Under the pieces are notes generated by a model. It made no database searches and had not been told where the DNA came from. It saw only the letters and a program-made list of their open reading frames with translations. A stretch of DNA of 64,000 nt from Pseudomonadota bacterium (GTDB lineage Bacteria; Pseudomonadota; Alphaproteobacteria; Acetobacterales; Acetobacteraceae): NCBI GenBank assembly GCA_021818505.1, contig JAKADX010000007.1:1-64000 (forward strand). The letters are read 5' to 3'. Of the stretch, positions 16,741 to 24,084 are shown one piece after another. A program made the position numbers and the translations under genes. The first letter of the stretch is position 1. Each line of letters starts with the position of its first letter.

Positions 16741-16763
16741 TTGTTATACTGTACATGTCACAA
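16741..16763. promoter_or_regulatory. Candidate GntR operator
   Basis: A 23-base imperfect palindrome begins TTGT and ends ACAA, with TGTACA inside, 26-48 bases upstream of the gntR start. On the minus strand it contains TATAAC, a possible -10 box. Autoregulation by the GntR protein is a reasonable guess. Confidence 0.35.
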
Positions 16764-16881
16764 CCAATCGCCGCAACGGCATATCCCTCCGCTGCGATCG
16801 CGGCGTCATGCGCGCGTAACGCCGTTTCGCCACCCCAAGGTGTTGGGCGCGGGTCGGTTCGGTGCCGCGCCGCAGCGGAAT

Positions 16882-18264
16882 TCAGTTGAGGAACATCTTA
16901 CCGGGGTTGAGGATGCCGCGCGGGTCGAGCGTCGTCTTCAGCGCGCGCATCACCGCCAGCGCCTCCGCCCCGTGTTCCTGTTCAAGGAACTCCCGCTTGC
17001 CGATGCCCACGCCATGCTCACCGCTGCACGACCCGCCGAGGGCCAGCGCGCGCGCCACCAGCTTGCGGTCGAGCGCCCAGGCGCGGGCCAGCGCATCGGG
17101 GTCGGGCGGCACCAGGATCAGGGCGTGGAAATTGCCGTCGCCGACATGGCCCACGATCGGCGCGGTGAACCCGGAGTCCAGGATGTCCTGCTTCGCCCCC
17201 AGCACCGCCTCGGCCAGCCGTGAGATCGGCACGATCGTATCCGTGGTCAGCCCCTTGTGGCCCGGCTTGAGTGCCAGATTGGCCCAGTAGGCGTCGTGGC
17301 GCGCCTGCCACAGTTTTGTCCGTGCTTCCGGCTCGGTCGCCCAGCGGAAGCCCTGCGCGCCGAAGCCGGCGGCGATCGCCTCCGCCCCCTCCGCCTGCTC
17401 GGCGACGGAGGCCGGGGTGCCGTGGAACTCGAACAGCAGGGTCGGCGCCGCCGCCAGCCCCTCCAGCTTCGAGTAGGCGATGCAGGCGCCCATCTGCACA
17501 TCATCGAGCAGTTCGATGCGCGCGACCGGGATGCCCGCCTGCATCACCGCGATCACCGTTTCCACCGCGCCTTCCAGTTCGGCGAATTGGCAGGTGGCGA
17601 CGCTGGCCGCTTCCGGGATGCCGTGCAGGCGGAGCGCAATTTCGGTGATGACGCCGAGCGTGCCTTCCGAGCCGATGAACAGCCGTGTCAGGTCATAGCC
17701 GGTCGAGGACTTGCGCACCCGCCCGCCGGTGCGGATCACCCGTCCGTCGGCCAGCACCACGGTCAGGCCCAGCACGTTCTCGCGGATGGTGCCGTAGCGC
17801 ACGGCGTTGGTGCCGCTGGCGCGCGTCGCGCACATACCCCCGATGGTGGCTTCCCCGGCGCCCGGATCGACCGGGAAGAACAGGCCCTGGTCGCGCAGGT
17901 GCCGGTTCAGCGCCACCCGCGTCACCCCGGCCTCGATGCGGCAGTCCATGTCGGCCTGGTTGACCTCCAGCACGCGGGCCATGCGCGTGAGATCGAGGCT
18001 GATGCCGCCGCGCACCGGCGTGACATGCCCCTCCAGCGAGGTGCCGGCGCCGAAGGGGATCACCGGCACGCCATGCGCGTGGCACAGCGCCAGCAGGGTC
18101 GCCACCTCCTCGGTCGTTTCGGCGAAGGCGACCGCGTCGGGCAGGCGCGGCGGATTGGTGTCCTCGCCGTGGCTGTGCTGCTCGCGCAGCGCCGCGTTGA
18201 CCGTCAGGCGATCGCCCAGCAGGCGGGAGGCCTGTTCCATCACGGTCTCGACAGGACTTGTCAT
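16882..18264 (-). CDS. FAD-dependent 2-hydroxyacid dehydrogenase (GlcD/D-lactate dehydrogenase type)
   Basis: A 460-residue flavoprotein of the FAD-linked oxidase family. The PCMH-type FAD domain shows IPFGAGTSLEGH (about residues 70-81), DPGAGEATIGGM and GSEGTLGVIT; the C-terminal FAD-linked oxidase domain shows HVGDGNFH and the SGEHGVGIGK metal/substrate motif. The family includes D-lactate dehydrogenase (cytochrome), glycolate oxidase subunit GlcD and D-2-hydroxyglutarate dehydrogenase. It has no iron-sulfur partner gene beside it, which favours a single-subunit D-lactate-type enzyme. It diverges from the HpcH aldolase and UxaA genes, so a shared role in 2-hydroxy or 2-keto acid use is plausible. 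Confidence 0.87.
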   Translation of the reverse strand: MTSPVETVMEQASRLLGDRLTVNAALREQHSHGEDTNPPRLPDAVAFAETTEEVATLLALCHAHGVPVIPFGAGTSLEGHVTPVRGGISLDLTRMARVLEVNQADMDCRIEAGVTRVALNRHLRDQGLFFPVDPGAGEATIGGMCATRASGTNAVRYGTIRENVLGLTVVLADGRVIRTGGRVRKSSTGYDLTRLFIGSEGTLGVITEIALRLHGIPEAASVATCQFAELEGAVETVIAVMQAGIPVARIELLDDVQMGACIAYSKLEGLAAAPTLLFEFHGTPASVAEQAEGAEAIAAGFGAQGFRWATEPEARTKLWQARHDAYWANLALKPGHKGLTTDTIVPISRLAEAVLGAKQDILDSGFTAPIVGHVGDGNFHALILVPPDPDALARAWALDRKLVARALALGGSCSGEHGVGIGKREFLEQEHGAEALAVMRALKTTLDPRGILNPGKMFLN

Positions 18265-18293
18265 GTTCGGGTTCCAGAACTGCGCCGCGCGAA

Positions 18294-18322
18294 TTGACCC
18301 ACCCCAGCGCGGCGCCTAGCGT
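18294..18322 (+). promoter_or_regulatory. Candidate promoter of hpcH-uxaA operon
   Basis: TTGACC, then 17 bases, then TAGCGT, ending 36 bases before the aldolase ATG. The pattern resembles the TTGACA-N17-TAGCAA arrangement before the ATP synthase genes in this window. Confidence 0.4.
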
Positions 18323-18358
18323 GCGGCGGCGCGCAAACGGCGGAGGATACGGACGGCG

Positions 18359-19138
18359 ATGGCCAACAATGTCAAACGCATCTGGGCCGAGGGCCGCGCC
18401 GTGGTCAATGGCTGGCTGGCCATCCCTTCGGGGTTTTCGGCCGAGGTGATCGCCCAGTGCGGCTTCGATTCCGTCACCGTCGATCTGCAGCACGGCGTGC
18501 AGGACTATCATTCCATGGTCGCGTGCTTCCAGGCGATGGGCGCGCACCCGGTGACGCCGATGGTGCGCGTGCCGTGGAACGAGCCGGGGATCATCGGCAA
18601 GGTGCTGGACGCCGGCGCCTATGGCGTGATCTGCCCGATGATCAACACGCAGGAGCAGGCCGCCGCCTTTGTCTCCGCCTGCAAATATCCGCCGGCGGGC
18701 ACGCGCAGCAACGGCCCGATCCGCATGGTCGCGTACGGCCAGCCGAGCACCTATCAGCAGACCGCGAACGAGGAGACGCTCTGCATCCCGATGATCGAGA
18801 CGCGGGAGGCGGTGGCGAACCTGGAGGCGATCCTCGACACGCCCGGCATCGCCGGCGTCTATATCGGCCCGTCGGATCTCGGCTTCTCGCACGGGCTGGT
18901 GCCGAAGCTGGATCGCGAGGAGCCGGAGATGCTCGCGATCTTCGAGCGCGTGATCGCCGCCTGCGCCGCGCGCGGGCTGAAGGCCGGCATCCACACCGGC
19001 GGCCCCGCCTATGCCGTGCGCGCCATCGGCATGGGGTTCCGGCTGGTCACCATCGCCAATGATTCCGGGCTGATGGCGATGGCCGCCCGCAACGCCGTCA
19101 CCGCGGTTCGCAACGACAGCCCGCTCGCCCGAGACTGA
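18359..19138 (+). CDS. HpcH/HpaI-family aldolase
   Basis: A 259-residue class II pyruvate aldolase of the HpcH/HpaI family. Members reversibly cleave 4-hydroxy-2-keto acids to pyruvate and an aldehyde using a divalent metal. The metal ligands lie in PMIETREAV (Glu, near residue 147) and GPSDLGFS (Asp, near 177), and the substrate loop reads DLQHGVQDY near residue 45. The gene is 12 bases upstream of the UxaA-type dehydratase, so the pair could dehydrate a sugar acid and then cleave the product. The natural aldehyde is not known. Confidence 0.87.
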   Translation: MANNVKRIWAEGRAVVNGWLAIPSGFSAEVIAQCGFDSVTVDLQHGVQDYHSMVACFQAMGAHPVTPMVRVPWNEPGIIGKVLDAGAYGVICPMINTQEQAAAFVSACKYPPAGTRSNGPIRMVAYGQPSTYQQTANEETLCIPMIETREAVANLEAILDTPGIAGVYIGPSDLGFSHGLVPKLDREEPEMLAIFERVIAACAARGLKAGIHTGGPAYAVRAIGMGFRLVTIANDSGLMAMAARNAVTAVRNDSPLARD

Positions 19139-19150
19139 CGGAGACAAGCC

Positions 19151-20674
19151 ATGGCCCCGCCCCCCGTGATCCGCCTGCATCCCGACGACGGCGTGGTGAT
19201 CGCGCGCGCCACGCTGCTGCCCGGCGCGCCGGTGGCCGACGGGGTTGCGGCGACGGCGCGCATCCCCGCCGGGCACAAGGTCGCGGTGCGCGCGCACGCG
19301 GCGGGCGAGCCGATCCGCCGCTATGGCCAGATCATCGGGTTTGCGACGGCGCCGATCGCGGCCGGCGAGCAGGTGCATGTCCACAACTGCGGCATGGGCG
19401 ATTTTGCCAAGGACTATGCCTATGGCCAGGACGCGCGGCCGACCGCCTATGCCGATCCGCCGGCGACGTTCCAGGGCATCGTGCGCCCCGATGGGCGGGT
19501 GGCGACGCGCAACTACATCGGCATCCTGACCAGCGTGAACTGCTCGGCGCATGTCGCCGACGTCGTCGCCGATTACTTCAAGCGCAACCCGTTCACCGGC
19601 GCCGATCCGCTGGCCGACTATCCGAACGTCGATGGCGTGGTGGCGCTGACGCACAAGACCGGCTGCGGCATGACGATGGGCGAGCCGCTGGCGCTGCTGC
19701 GCCGCACGCTCGGCGGCTTTGCGCGGCACGTGAATTTCCACAGCGTCATCGTGCTCGGGCTGGGCTGCGAGGTGAACCAGATCGGCGGGCTGATGCAGGA
19801 GCAGCATCTGGCCGGACGGCTGCGCAAGATGGACATTCAGGAGATGGGCGGGTCGCGGAAAACCGTAGCCGCGGGCATCGACTTCGTGAAAGAGGCATTG
19901 CAGGACGCCAACCGCGTGACGCGGGTGGCGGTGCCGGCGAGCCATCTGACGGTGGCGCTGCAATGCGGTGGCTCCGACGGCTATTCCGGCGTGTCCGCGA
20001 ATCCGGCGCTGGGTGCCGCGAGCGATCTGCTGGTGCGCAACGGCGGCAGCGTGATCCTGAGTGAGACGCCGGAGACCTACGGCGCCGAACACCTGCTGAC
20101 GCGCCGCGCGGTGTCGCGCGAAGTGGGCGAAAAGCTGGTGGACCTGATGCGCTGGTGGGAGGAGTACACGAAGCGCGAGGGGGCGGAGATGAACGCCAAC
20201 CCCTCGCCCGGCAACAAGGCCGGCGGGCTGACGACGATTCTCGAAAAGTCGCTGGGTGCCATGGCGAAGTGTGGCAGCACCAATCTGGTCGATGTGGTGC
20301 GCTATGCCGAGCCGGTGACGGCCAAGGGGTTCGTGTTCATGGACACGCCCGGCTACGATCCCGTGGCGGCGACGGGCCAGGTGGCGGGGGGTGCCAATCT
20401 GGTGTGCTTCACCACCGGCCGCGGCAGCGTGTTCGGCTGCAAGCCCGCGCCGTCCATCAAGCTTGCCACCAACACGCCGATGTACACGCGCATGGTGGAC
20501 GACATGGACGTGAACTGCGGCACCATCCTGGACGGCGAGGAGAGCGTGCAGCAGTGCGGCGCGCGCATCTTCGACCTGATCCTGCGCGTGGCGAGCGGCG
20601 AGCGGACGAAAAGCGAGGCGTTCGATTTCGGCGCGGAGGAGTTCGCGCCCTGGCAGATCGGGGCGACGATGTAG
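19151..20674 (+). CDS. UxaA-family (altronate/galactarate) dehydratase
   Basis: A 507-residue sugar-acid dehydratase. An N-terminal SAF domain (about residues 1-95) is followed by the UxaA/GarD catalytic region. Conserved cysteines lie in HNCGMGD, HKTGCGM and GLGCEVNQ, which would bind the metal or cluster. Altronate dehydratase makes 2-keto-3-deoxygluconate; relatives act on galactarate or other aldonates. GGAG precedes the ATG by seven bases. It is cotranscribed with the HpcH aldolase. The last 17 codons are duplicated in part at 22111-22159. The family is clear; the substrate is not. Confidence 0.88.
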   Translation: MAPPPVIRLHPDDGVVIARATLLPGAPVADGVAATARIPAGHKVAVRAHAAGEPIRRYGQIIGFATAPIAAGEQVHVHNCGMGDFAKDYAYGQDARPTAYADPPATFQGIVRPDGRVATRNYIGILTSVNCSAHVADVVADYFKRNPFTGADPLADYPNVDGVVALTHKTGCGMTMGEPLALLRRTLGGFARHVNFHSVIVLGLGCEVNQIGGLMQEQHLAGRLRKMDIQEMGGSRKTVAAGIDFVKEALQDANRVTRVAVPASHLTVALQCGGSDGYSGVSANPALGAASDLLVRNGGSVILSETPETYGAEHLLTRRAVSREVGEKLVDLMRWWEEYTKREGAEMNANPSPGNKAGGLTTILEKSLGAMAKCGSTNLVDVVRYAEPVTAKGFVFMDTPGYDPVAATGQVAGGANLVCFTTGRGSVFGCKPAPSIKLATNTPMYTRMVDDMDVNCGTILDGEESVQQCGARIFDLILRVASGERTKSEAFDFGAEEFAPWQIGATM

Positions 20675-20737
20675 CGTCACGGCGCGGCATGTCATCGCAA
20701 GATCGGAACATTCGGGGCGCGCCACCGCACTCTGCGC

Positions 20738-21331
20738 TCAGGTCGGTTGCGGCGGTGGCGGCCGGGCGGCTTGGATGCCGGGCGTGGCGTGAAGCGGTGG
20801 CGGGGCCGGAGGTCGCGTTGAGGGGGCGGCGGGAAAGTCGGGTCGCGGCATCGCGCCGGTGACGGGCGTTGGGGGCGGCGCATCGGCCGCGCGCCGCGGT
20901 GGCGGCGGAGCGACGCCCAGCATCCGGCAGAGCGGGCGGAGCAGGCGGCGCATCTGCGGCGCGGCGTCCACCAGGGCGGCAAACTCGGGATCGGCCATCA
21001 GGTGCTGCAACTGCGATCCGTAGGCACGCGCCTGCGGCACCACGTGCAGCAGCCAGCCAGGGCCGTACGGCAGCCTGCGCTGCGACGGCCGCCGCTGGGC
21101 CGGACGCGGCGGCCGGCGCGAGAGGATGCGCCGCTGCCGCCCGGCCGCGATCCGGGCGGCGAGGGCGGCGAAGCGGACGGCGAGGCGGCGGAGCCGCGTC
21201 CAGATCAGGATCACCAGCGGCCCGGCCAGCCGGTCCGGCCCACCGCCGCGCGCGGCCACCGCGCGGCACAGCCCGTCGAGGATGCCGGCGAAACGGTCGG
21301 TCGGGGTGGTTGGGAGGGCGGCCTCGGTCAC
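20738..21331 (-). CDS. Hypothetical protein with conserved RPLCRMLG block
   Basis: About 197 residues if the GTG at 21331 is the start; the frame stays open further upstream and no good ribosome site decides it. An early segment (TPTDRFAGILDGLCRAVAARG) leads to a hydrophobic stretch (PLVILIWTRLRRLAVRF), then a basic region, the block SQLQHLMADPEF...RPLCRMLGV, and a Pro-rich tail of about 60 residues. The block is shared with the truncated gene at 2-313. I recall similar proteins of unknown function in Acetobacteraceae. It is convergent with the UxaA gene. No function is proposed. Confidence 0.55.
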   Translation of the reverse strand: MTEAALPTTPTDRFAGILDGLCRAVAARGGGPDRLAGPLVILIWTRLRRLAVRFAALAARIAAGRQRRILSRRPPRPAQRRPSQRRLPYGPGWLLHVVPQARAYGSQLQHLMADPEFAALVDAAPQMRRLLRPLCRMLGVAPPPPRRAADAPPPTPVTGAMPRPDFPAAPSTRPPAPPPLHATPGIQAARPPPPQPT

Positions 21332-21439
21332 GACAGTGATACTAACACGACAGGCGCGGGGCTGGGCAAGCCGGATTTTCTGCCGGCGGCGAGTGGTCAT
21401 TGCGCATCGGGCGACGGCCGGACGCCCGTGCGTGACCAA

Positions 21440-21766
21440 TCAGTCCGCGATGCCGATGACGAATGCGAGCAGCCGCCCGAGCGCCAGCAGCGTTGCCGCG
21501 TCCGCCTGGCCGATCGGGGCGCCGCAGCGGTCGCGCCGGACCGCCATGATCTTGTCCACCATCACCTGCGACGGCTCGCGCAGGCCGGTTGCCGCCCCGG
21601 CCGGCACTGGCAGCCGAAACAGCGGGGCCGCGCGCAGCGCCGCCGTCAGCAGGCAGACCAGCACACTGTCCGACTCTGGAAGAAAATCAGACTGGATCAC
21701 CAGCGCCGGGCGCGGCTTGCCAAAGTCGCCATTCAAGGCAACCGTGATGAGATCGCCGCGCTTCAC
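21440..21766 (-). CDS. PemK/MazF-family toxin
   Basis: A 108-residue protein of the PemK/MazF family. It opens with KRGDLITVALNGDFGKPRPALVIQSD, in which RGD and KPRPALVIQ are the family hallmarks, and has SQVMVDKIMAVRRDR matching the conserved second motif. MazF toxins are sequence-specific mRNA endoribonucleases that stop translation when not held by the antitoxin. The start overlaps the antitoxin stop by four bases (ATGA), the usual arrangement. It lies in the accessory patch between the hypothetical gene and the uxaA relic. Confidence 0.87.
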   Translation of the reverse strand: MKRGDLITVALNGDFGKPRPALVIQSDFLPESDSVLVCLLTAALRAAPLFRLPVPAGAATGLREPSQVMVDKIMAVRRDRCGAPIGQADAATLLALGRLLAFVIGIAD

Positions 21767-21990
21767 TGCGCGTCATCGCCGAGGTCTGCCGCTGCCGCGA
21801 TGAAATCGAGCGCCTCGCTTTCCTCCGCGGCGCCGCGCAACAGCCGCGCCTGCCGCTGCGCTTCCTCGCGAAAGCCGGGTGCATGGGGGTCGGGCACCCA
21901 AACCCGCAACAGCTTCATGCCACGCGCCTGCCGGGTCGCGCGGTAGCGCCGGAACTTGTCGAGGCCGTCAGTCCTGGCCGGCCGGGGCAT
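21763..21990 (-). CDS. MazE-type antitoxin (DUF3018-like)
   Basis: A 75-residue small protein that precedes and overlaps the MazF-type toxin gene. The central part GMKLLRVWVPDPHAPGFREEAQRQA matches the DUF3018 family of antitoxins paired with PemK/MazF proteins. The C-terminus is acidic (EESEALDFIAAAADLGDD), as expected for the part that wraps the toxin. I start at the ATG at 21990 because GTGGAG lies eight bases upstream; an ATG four codons earlier lacks such a site. Confidence 0.82.
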   Translation of the reverse strand: MPRPARTDGLDKFRRYRATRQARGMKLLRVWVPDPHAPGFREEAQRQARLLRGAAEESEALDFIAAAADLGDDAQ

Positions 21991-22104
21991 GATGGTCTCC
22001 ACGGAAGGGGTGCGCGTGACCCGTTGATAAGTAGCGCGCTACCTTTCAGGCCGCAAGGCCGCTGTCGGGAGTGCCTGCGCAAGATACTTTGTCAGTGGAC
22101 CACG

Positions 22105-22175
22105 CTCGTGGCGAGCGGACGAAGAGCGAGGCGTTCGACTTCGGGGCGGAGGAGTCGCGCCGCGGCATATCGCAG
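22105..22175 (+). pseudogene. Relic of a uxaA-type dehydratase 3' end
   Basis: Bases 22111-22159 align with 20598-20649, the end of the intact uxaA-type gene, with three substitutions and one single-base deletion in about 52 columns. All three substitutions are third-codon and synonymous (Lys, Asp and Gly codons). Read in that frame the relic gives GERTKSEAFDFGAEES. A weaker match continues past the point where the intact gene has its stop (CGCGGCAT...TCGCA in both). The rest of the gene is missing. Around it, 22003-22262 holds no other gene I can support. Confidence 0.7.
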
Positions 22176-22262
22176 GCGGTCATGCAGCGCAGTTCCACAC
22201 CTGGGACGATCGTGGTTGCTCGCCAGCAGGGGGCACTGGATGAGCGGCAGAGGCGGGCGTTC

Positions 22263-23003
22263 TTATTGATACGGCATCGCTGCGGAACAAATTTCAAGCT
22301 CCTCCCCAGAGCGCGATTGGATGTATCCGGCTGCGGAAAGTCGTTCAATGCACTTCGAGATTCGGTAGTTACGAAGTTGCACGGGCGTTGGGCCACTTGC
22401 AGACAGTCGCCGAGCTTCGCTTATCCAGTCTGAGCAATCTGACTTTGTCGTCCAAATGGCTACCATGTGGCCAGCCGCGTCTCCAATCGAGCAATGGACA
22501 GGAGCCGAAGATGACTCCACCTCCGACGCGCTTCTGGGCAGAGGCGGTATGCCGCTCCAAGAGGCAATGTCGCCCGGATAGCTCTTCCAATTGTCAAGGG
22601 AATTTCGACGCAGTCGCTGCGACCTGGCAAAATCCGATTCCCAACTTACTACTAACGGACGGTCGTTCCCAGGGCTGAAGAATGTTAGGGTACCTTCTTC
22701 GAAGCCACCGTTCTCCAGCCGCAGGGTAGCGTGGCAAGACAGCGGGTTCGGATTGTCGACGGCTGGCCCAGACACGTTTTCAATTGTGACGACGCGGCCA
22801 GACGGACCTCCCTGCGTTCCGACAAGGGAATTGACCCACTGGACAGCGCCGGGCGTCCTCAATTCGCGCCGCTGGCACGCGTCGTTGGGATAGACGGTGA
22901 ACGCAGCCTTGGGGTCGCCAAGGCTCCACTGCCCAAAATGGTAGCCGGGTGGTGCGCAACCGCTGATTGCCAGCAGCGCCATGGCTGCGACCGATCGCCT
23001 CAT
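22263..23003 (-). CDS. Putative lipoprotein of unknown function
   Basis: A 246-residue protein starting at the ATG at 23003, which has GGAG about six bases upstream. The first 16 residues form a lipoprotein signal (MRRSVAAMALLAISGC), so Cys16 would be lipidated and the protein anchored in the outer or inner membrane facing the periplasm. Beyond that I see no known domain. There are several further cysteines (Cys in NDACQR, LSCHAT, VHCSIG, KSDCSDW, SKCIERL, EICS) that may form disulfides. The gene is visibly lower in GC (about 55-60% in sampled lines) than its neighbours, which suggests recent acquisition. It has no clear operon partner. Confidence 0.6.
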   Translation of the reverse strand: MRRSVAAMALLAISGCAPPGYHFGQWSLGDPKAAFTVYPNDACQRRELRTPGAVQWVNSLVGTQGGPSGRVVTIENVSGPAVDNPNPLSCHATLRLENGGFEEGTLTFFSPGNDRPLVVSWESDFARSQRLRRNSLDNWKSYPGDIASWSGIPPLPRSASEVESSSAPVHCSIGDAAGHMVAIWTTKSDCSDWISEARRLSASGPTPVQLRNYRISKCIERLSAAGYIQSRSGEELEICSAAMPYQ

Positions 23004-23069
23004 CGCCGCTCCTCCACCCATAGGGCGGAACGATACGACTCTGCCCATTGGGGCGCTATCGAAATACCG

Positions 23070-23085
23070 GCAGCCTTCTGGCTGC
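23070..23085. repeat. Inverted repeat upstream of lipoprotein gene
   Basis: GCAGCC and GGCTGC flank a four-base TTCT loop, a perfect 6-bp stem, 67 bases upstream of the lipoprotein start in the 222-base gap before the GNAT gene. Function unknown. Confidence 0.4.
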
Positions 23086-23175
23086 AAGCAGCGGCGTGCA
23101 GGTCGACCTCCGGGTTGACCGTGACAACGCCTCGTTCTCCATTGAAACGCAAGATCGATTGCGACGGGCGGCGTG

Positions 23176-23190
23176 ATCCAAAGTTTGGAT
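23176..23190. repeat. Perfect palindrome downstream of GNAT gene
   Basis: ATCCAAA-G-TTTGGAT, 7-bp arms around one base, 36 bases past the stop of the GNAT gene. It is too short-looped to be a terminator. It could be a protein-binding site for the lipoprotein gene or a transfer scar. Confidence 0.4.
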
Positions 23191-23225
23191 TTCGGAACGT
23201 CGAGCTTCGGTCCGCCACTCTCGAC

Positions 23226-23744
23226 CTAACAGAGAACTTGATCGCGAAATCCCCGCTGCAAATCGACCATGCGCACGAACATGGCGCGACGTGGATCGAA
23301 CGGAAGGTCCTGGAAACCCCAGCGCGCGTAGAACCCGCGCACGCCGTCATCCAGCGGATGCGTGATGACGCCCGTACTGCCGACGATTTCCGCGGCACGC
23401 ATGGCGGTTCGGAGTGCGAACAGAAGCAGCGAAACTGCGTGGCCCTGTCCCTGGAAATCCTTGTCCACGGCAAGCTGACCGAGCAGCGTCGCGGGCACGG
23501 GATCGGGGCGGTTGCGCTGCTGCGGCTTGGGCAGGAACGCCCGCTCGATCTGCGCCGCGCTCAGAGTCACGTAGCCGATGATGCGTCCCGATGCGGCCTC
23601 GGCGATGATGGTGACGCGCGAGGCGCCGCTTGCGTGGTTCGTCCAGGCGTGACGACGGAACCATGCGTTCAACGAGTCCCGGCCGCAATCGAAGCGGTCG
23701 CGGTCGTCATCCTCGGCGAGCGGGCGCGGCGGCGTTACCGCCAC
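23226..23744 (-). CDS. GNAT acetyltransferase toxin (TacT/AtaT-like)
   Basis: A 172-residue GNAT-fold protein that follows a DUF1778 antitoxin gene by four bases. The opening LAEDDDRDRFDCGRDSLNAWFRRHA is the pattern of TacT/AtaT toxins, and the acetyl-CoA loop is seen in QLAVDKDFQGQGHAVSLL (about residues 92-109). Such toxins acetylate the amino group of charged tRNAs and stop translation. I chose GTG 23744; longer frames would run back into the antitoxin gene. The C-terminus (FYARWGFQDLPFDPRRAMFVRM) is complete. Which tRNA would be the target is unknown. Confidence 0.88.
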   Translation of the reverse strand: MAVTPPRPLAEDDDRDRFDCGRDSLNAWFRRHAWTNHASGASRVTIIAEAASGRIIGYVTLSAAQIERAFLPKPQQRNRPDPVPATLLGQLAVDKDFQGQGHAVSLLLFALRTAMRAAEIVGSTGVITHPLDDGVRGFYARWGFQDLPFDPRRAMFVRMVDLQRGFRDQVLC

Positions 23745-23748
23745 GGGG

Positions 23749-24024
23749 TCAGCGTTCCCAGGATGGGGTCCGGCGCGCGAGTTCGGCCAGCGCCGGGATC
23801 GCCTCCGCCGGCCGATCGAGCCAGGCTTCGAATGCTTCCCAATCCTTGGCCGGAATGGTGACGACACTGCGGTTGAGGACCTCGGCCTCCGCCGATTCGA
23901 GCGCTCTGCGGCGCACGAACTCGCTCAGGCTGGCGTGCGCCTGTTCCGCCGCCGCTTCCAGGATCGCCCGCTCACTCGGGCTGACCCGGACGCTCAGGAC
24001 CGATGTGCTGGGGAGGTTTGTCAT
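23749..24024 (-). CDS. DUF1778 ribbon-helix-helix antitoxin (TacA-like)
   Basis: A 91-residue protein with an N-terminal ribbon-helix-helix (SVLSVRVSPSERAILEAAAEQAHASLSEFVRRRAL, residues 8-42) and a C-terminal toxin-binding tail (VVTIPAKDWEAFEAWLDRP). DUF1778 antitoxins neutralise GNAT toxins and repress their own promoter. The ATG at 24024 sits inside a perfect palindrome (24019-24034), a likely autoregulatory operator. An ATG 12 codons further upstream is in frame but would put the palindrome inside the gene. Confidence 0.88.
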   Translation of the reverse strand: MTNLPSTSVLSVRVSPSERAILEAAAEQAHASLSEFVRRRALESAEAEVLNRSVVTIPAKDWEAFEAWLDRPAEAIPALAELARRTPSWER

Positions 24025-24034
24025 GTGTATGACA
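24019..24034. promoter_or_regulatory. Palindromic operator of DUF1778/GNAT module
   Basis: TGTCAT-GTGT-ATGACA (plus strand) is a perfect 6-bp inverted repeat that includes the antitoxin start codon. Binding of the ribbon-helix-helix protein here would block transcription or initiation of the pair. Confidence 0.55.
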
Positions 24035-24084
24035 TTGCCATACGACCGCTTGGCCTGCAACGCCGGGCCGCGCAGTGGCGACGA

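Noticed and set aside
17693-20725. About 1010-residue minus-strand open frame across the hpcH and uxaA genes
   Set aside because: It is His/Arg-rich and antisense to two clear enzymes; no domain is visible.
22071-22433. Small plus-strand gene covering the uxaA relic
   Set aside because: Its frame contains the relic for about 16 codons, then runs antisense into the lipoprotein gene; no ribosome site supports it.
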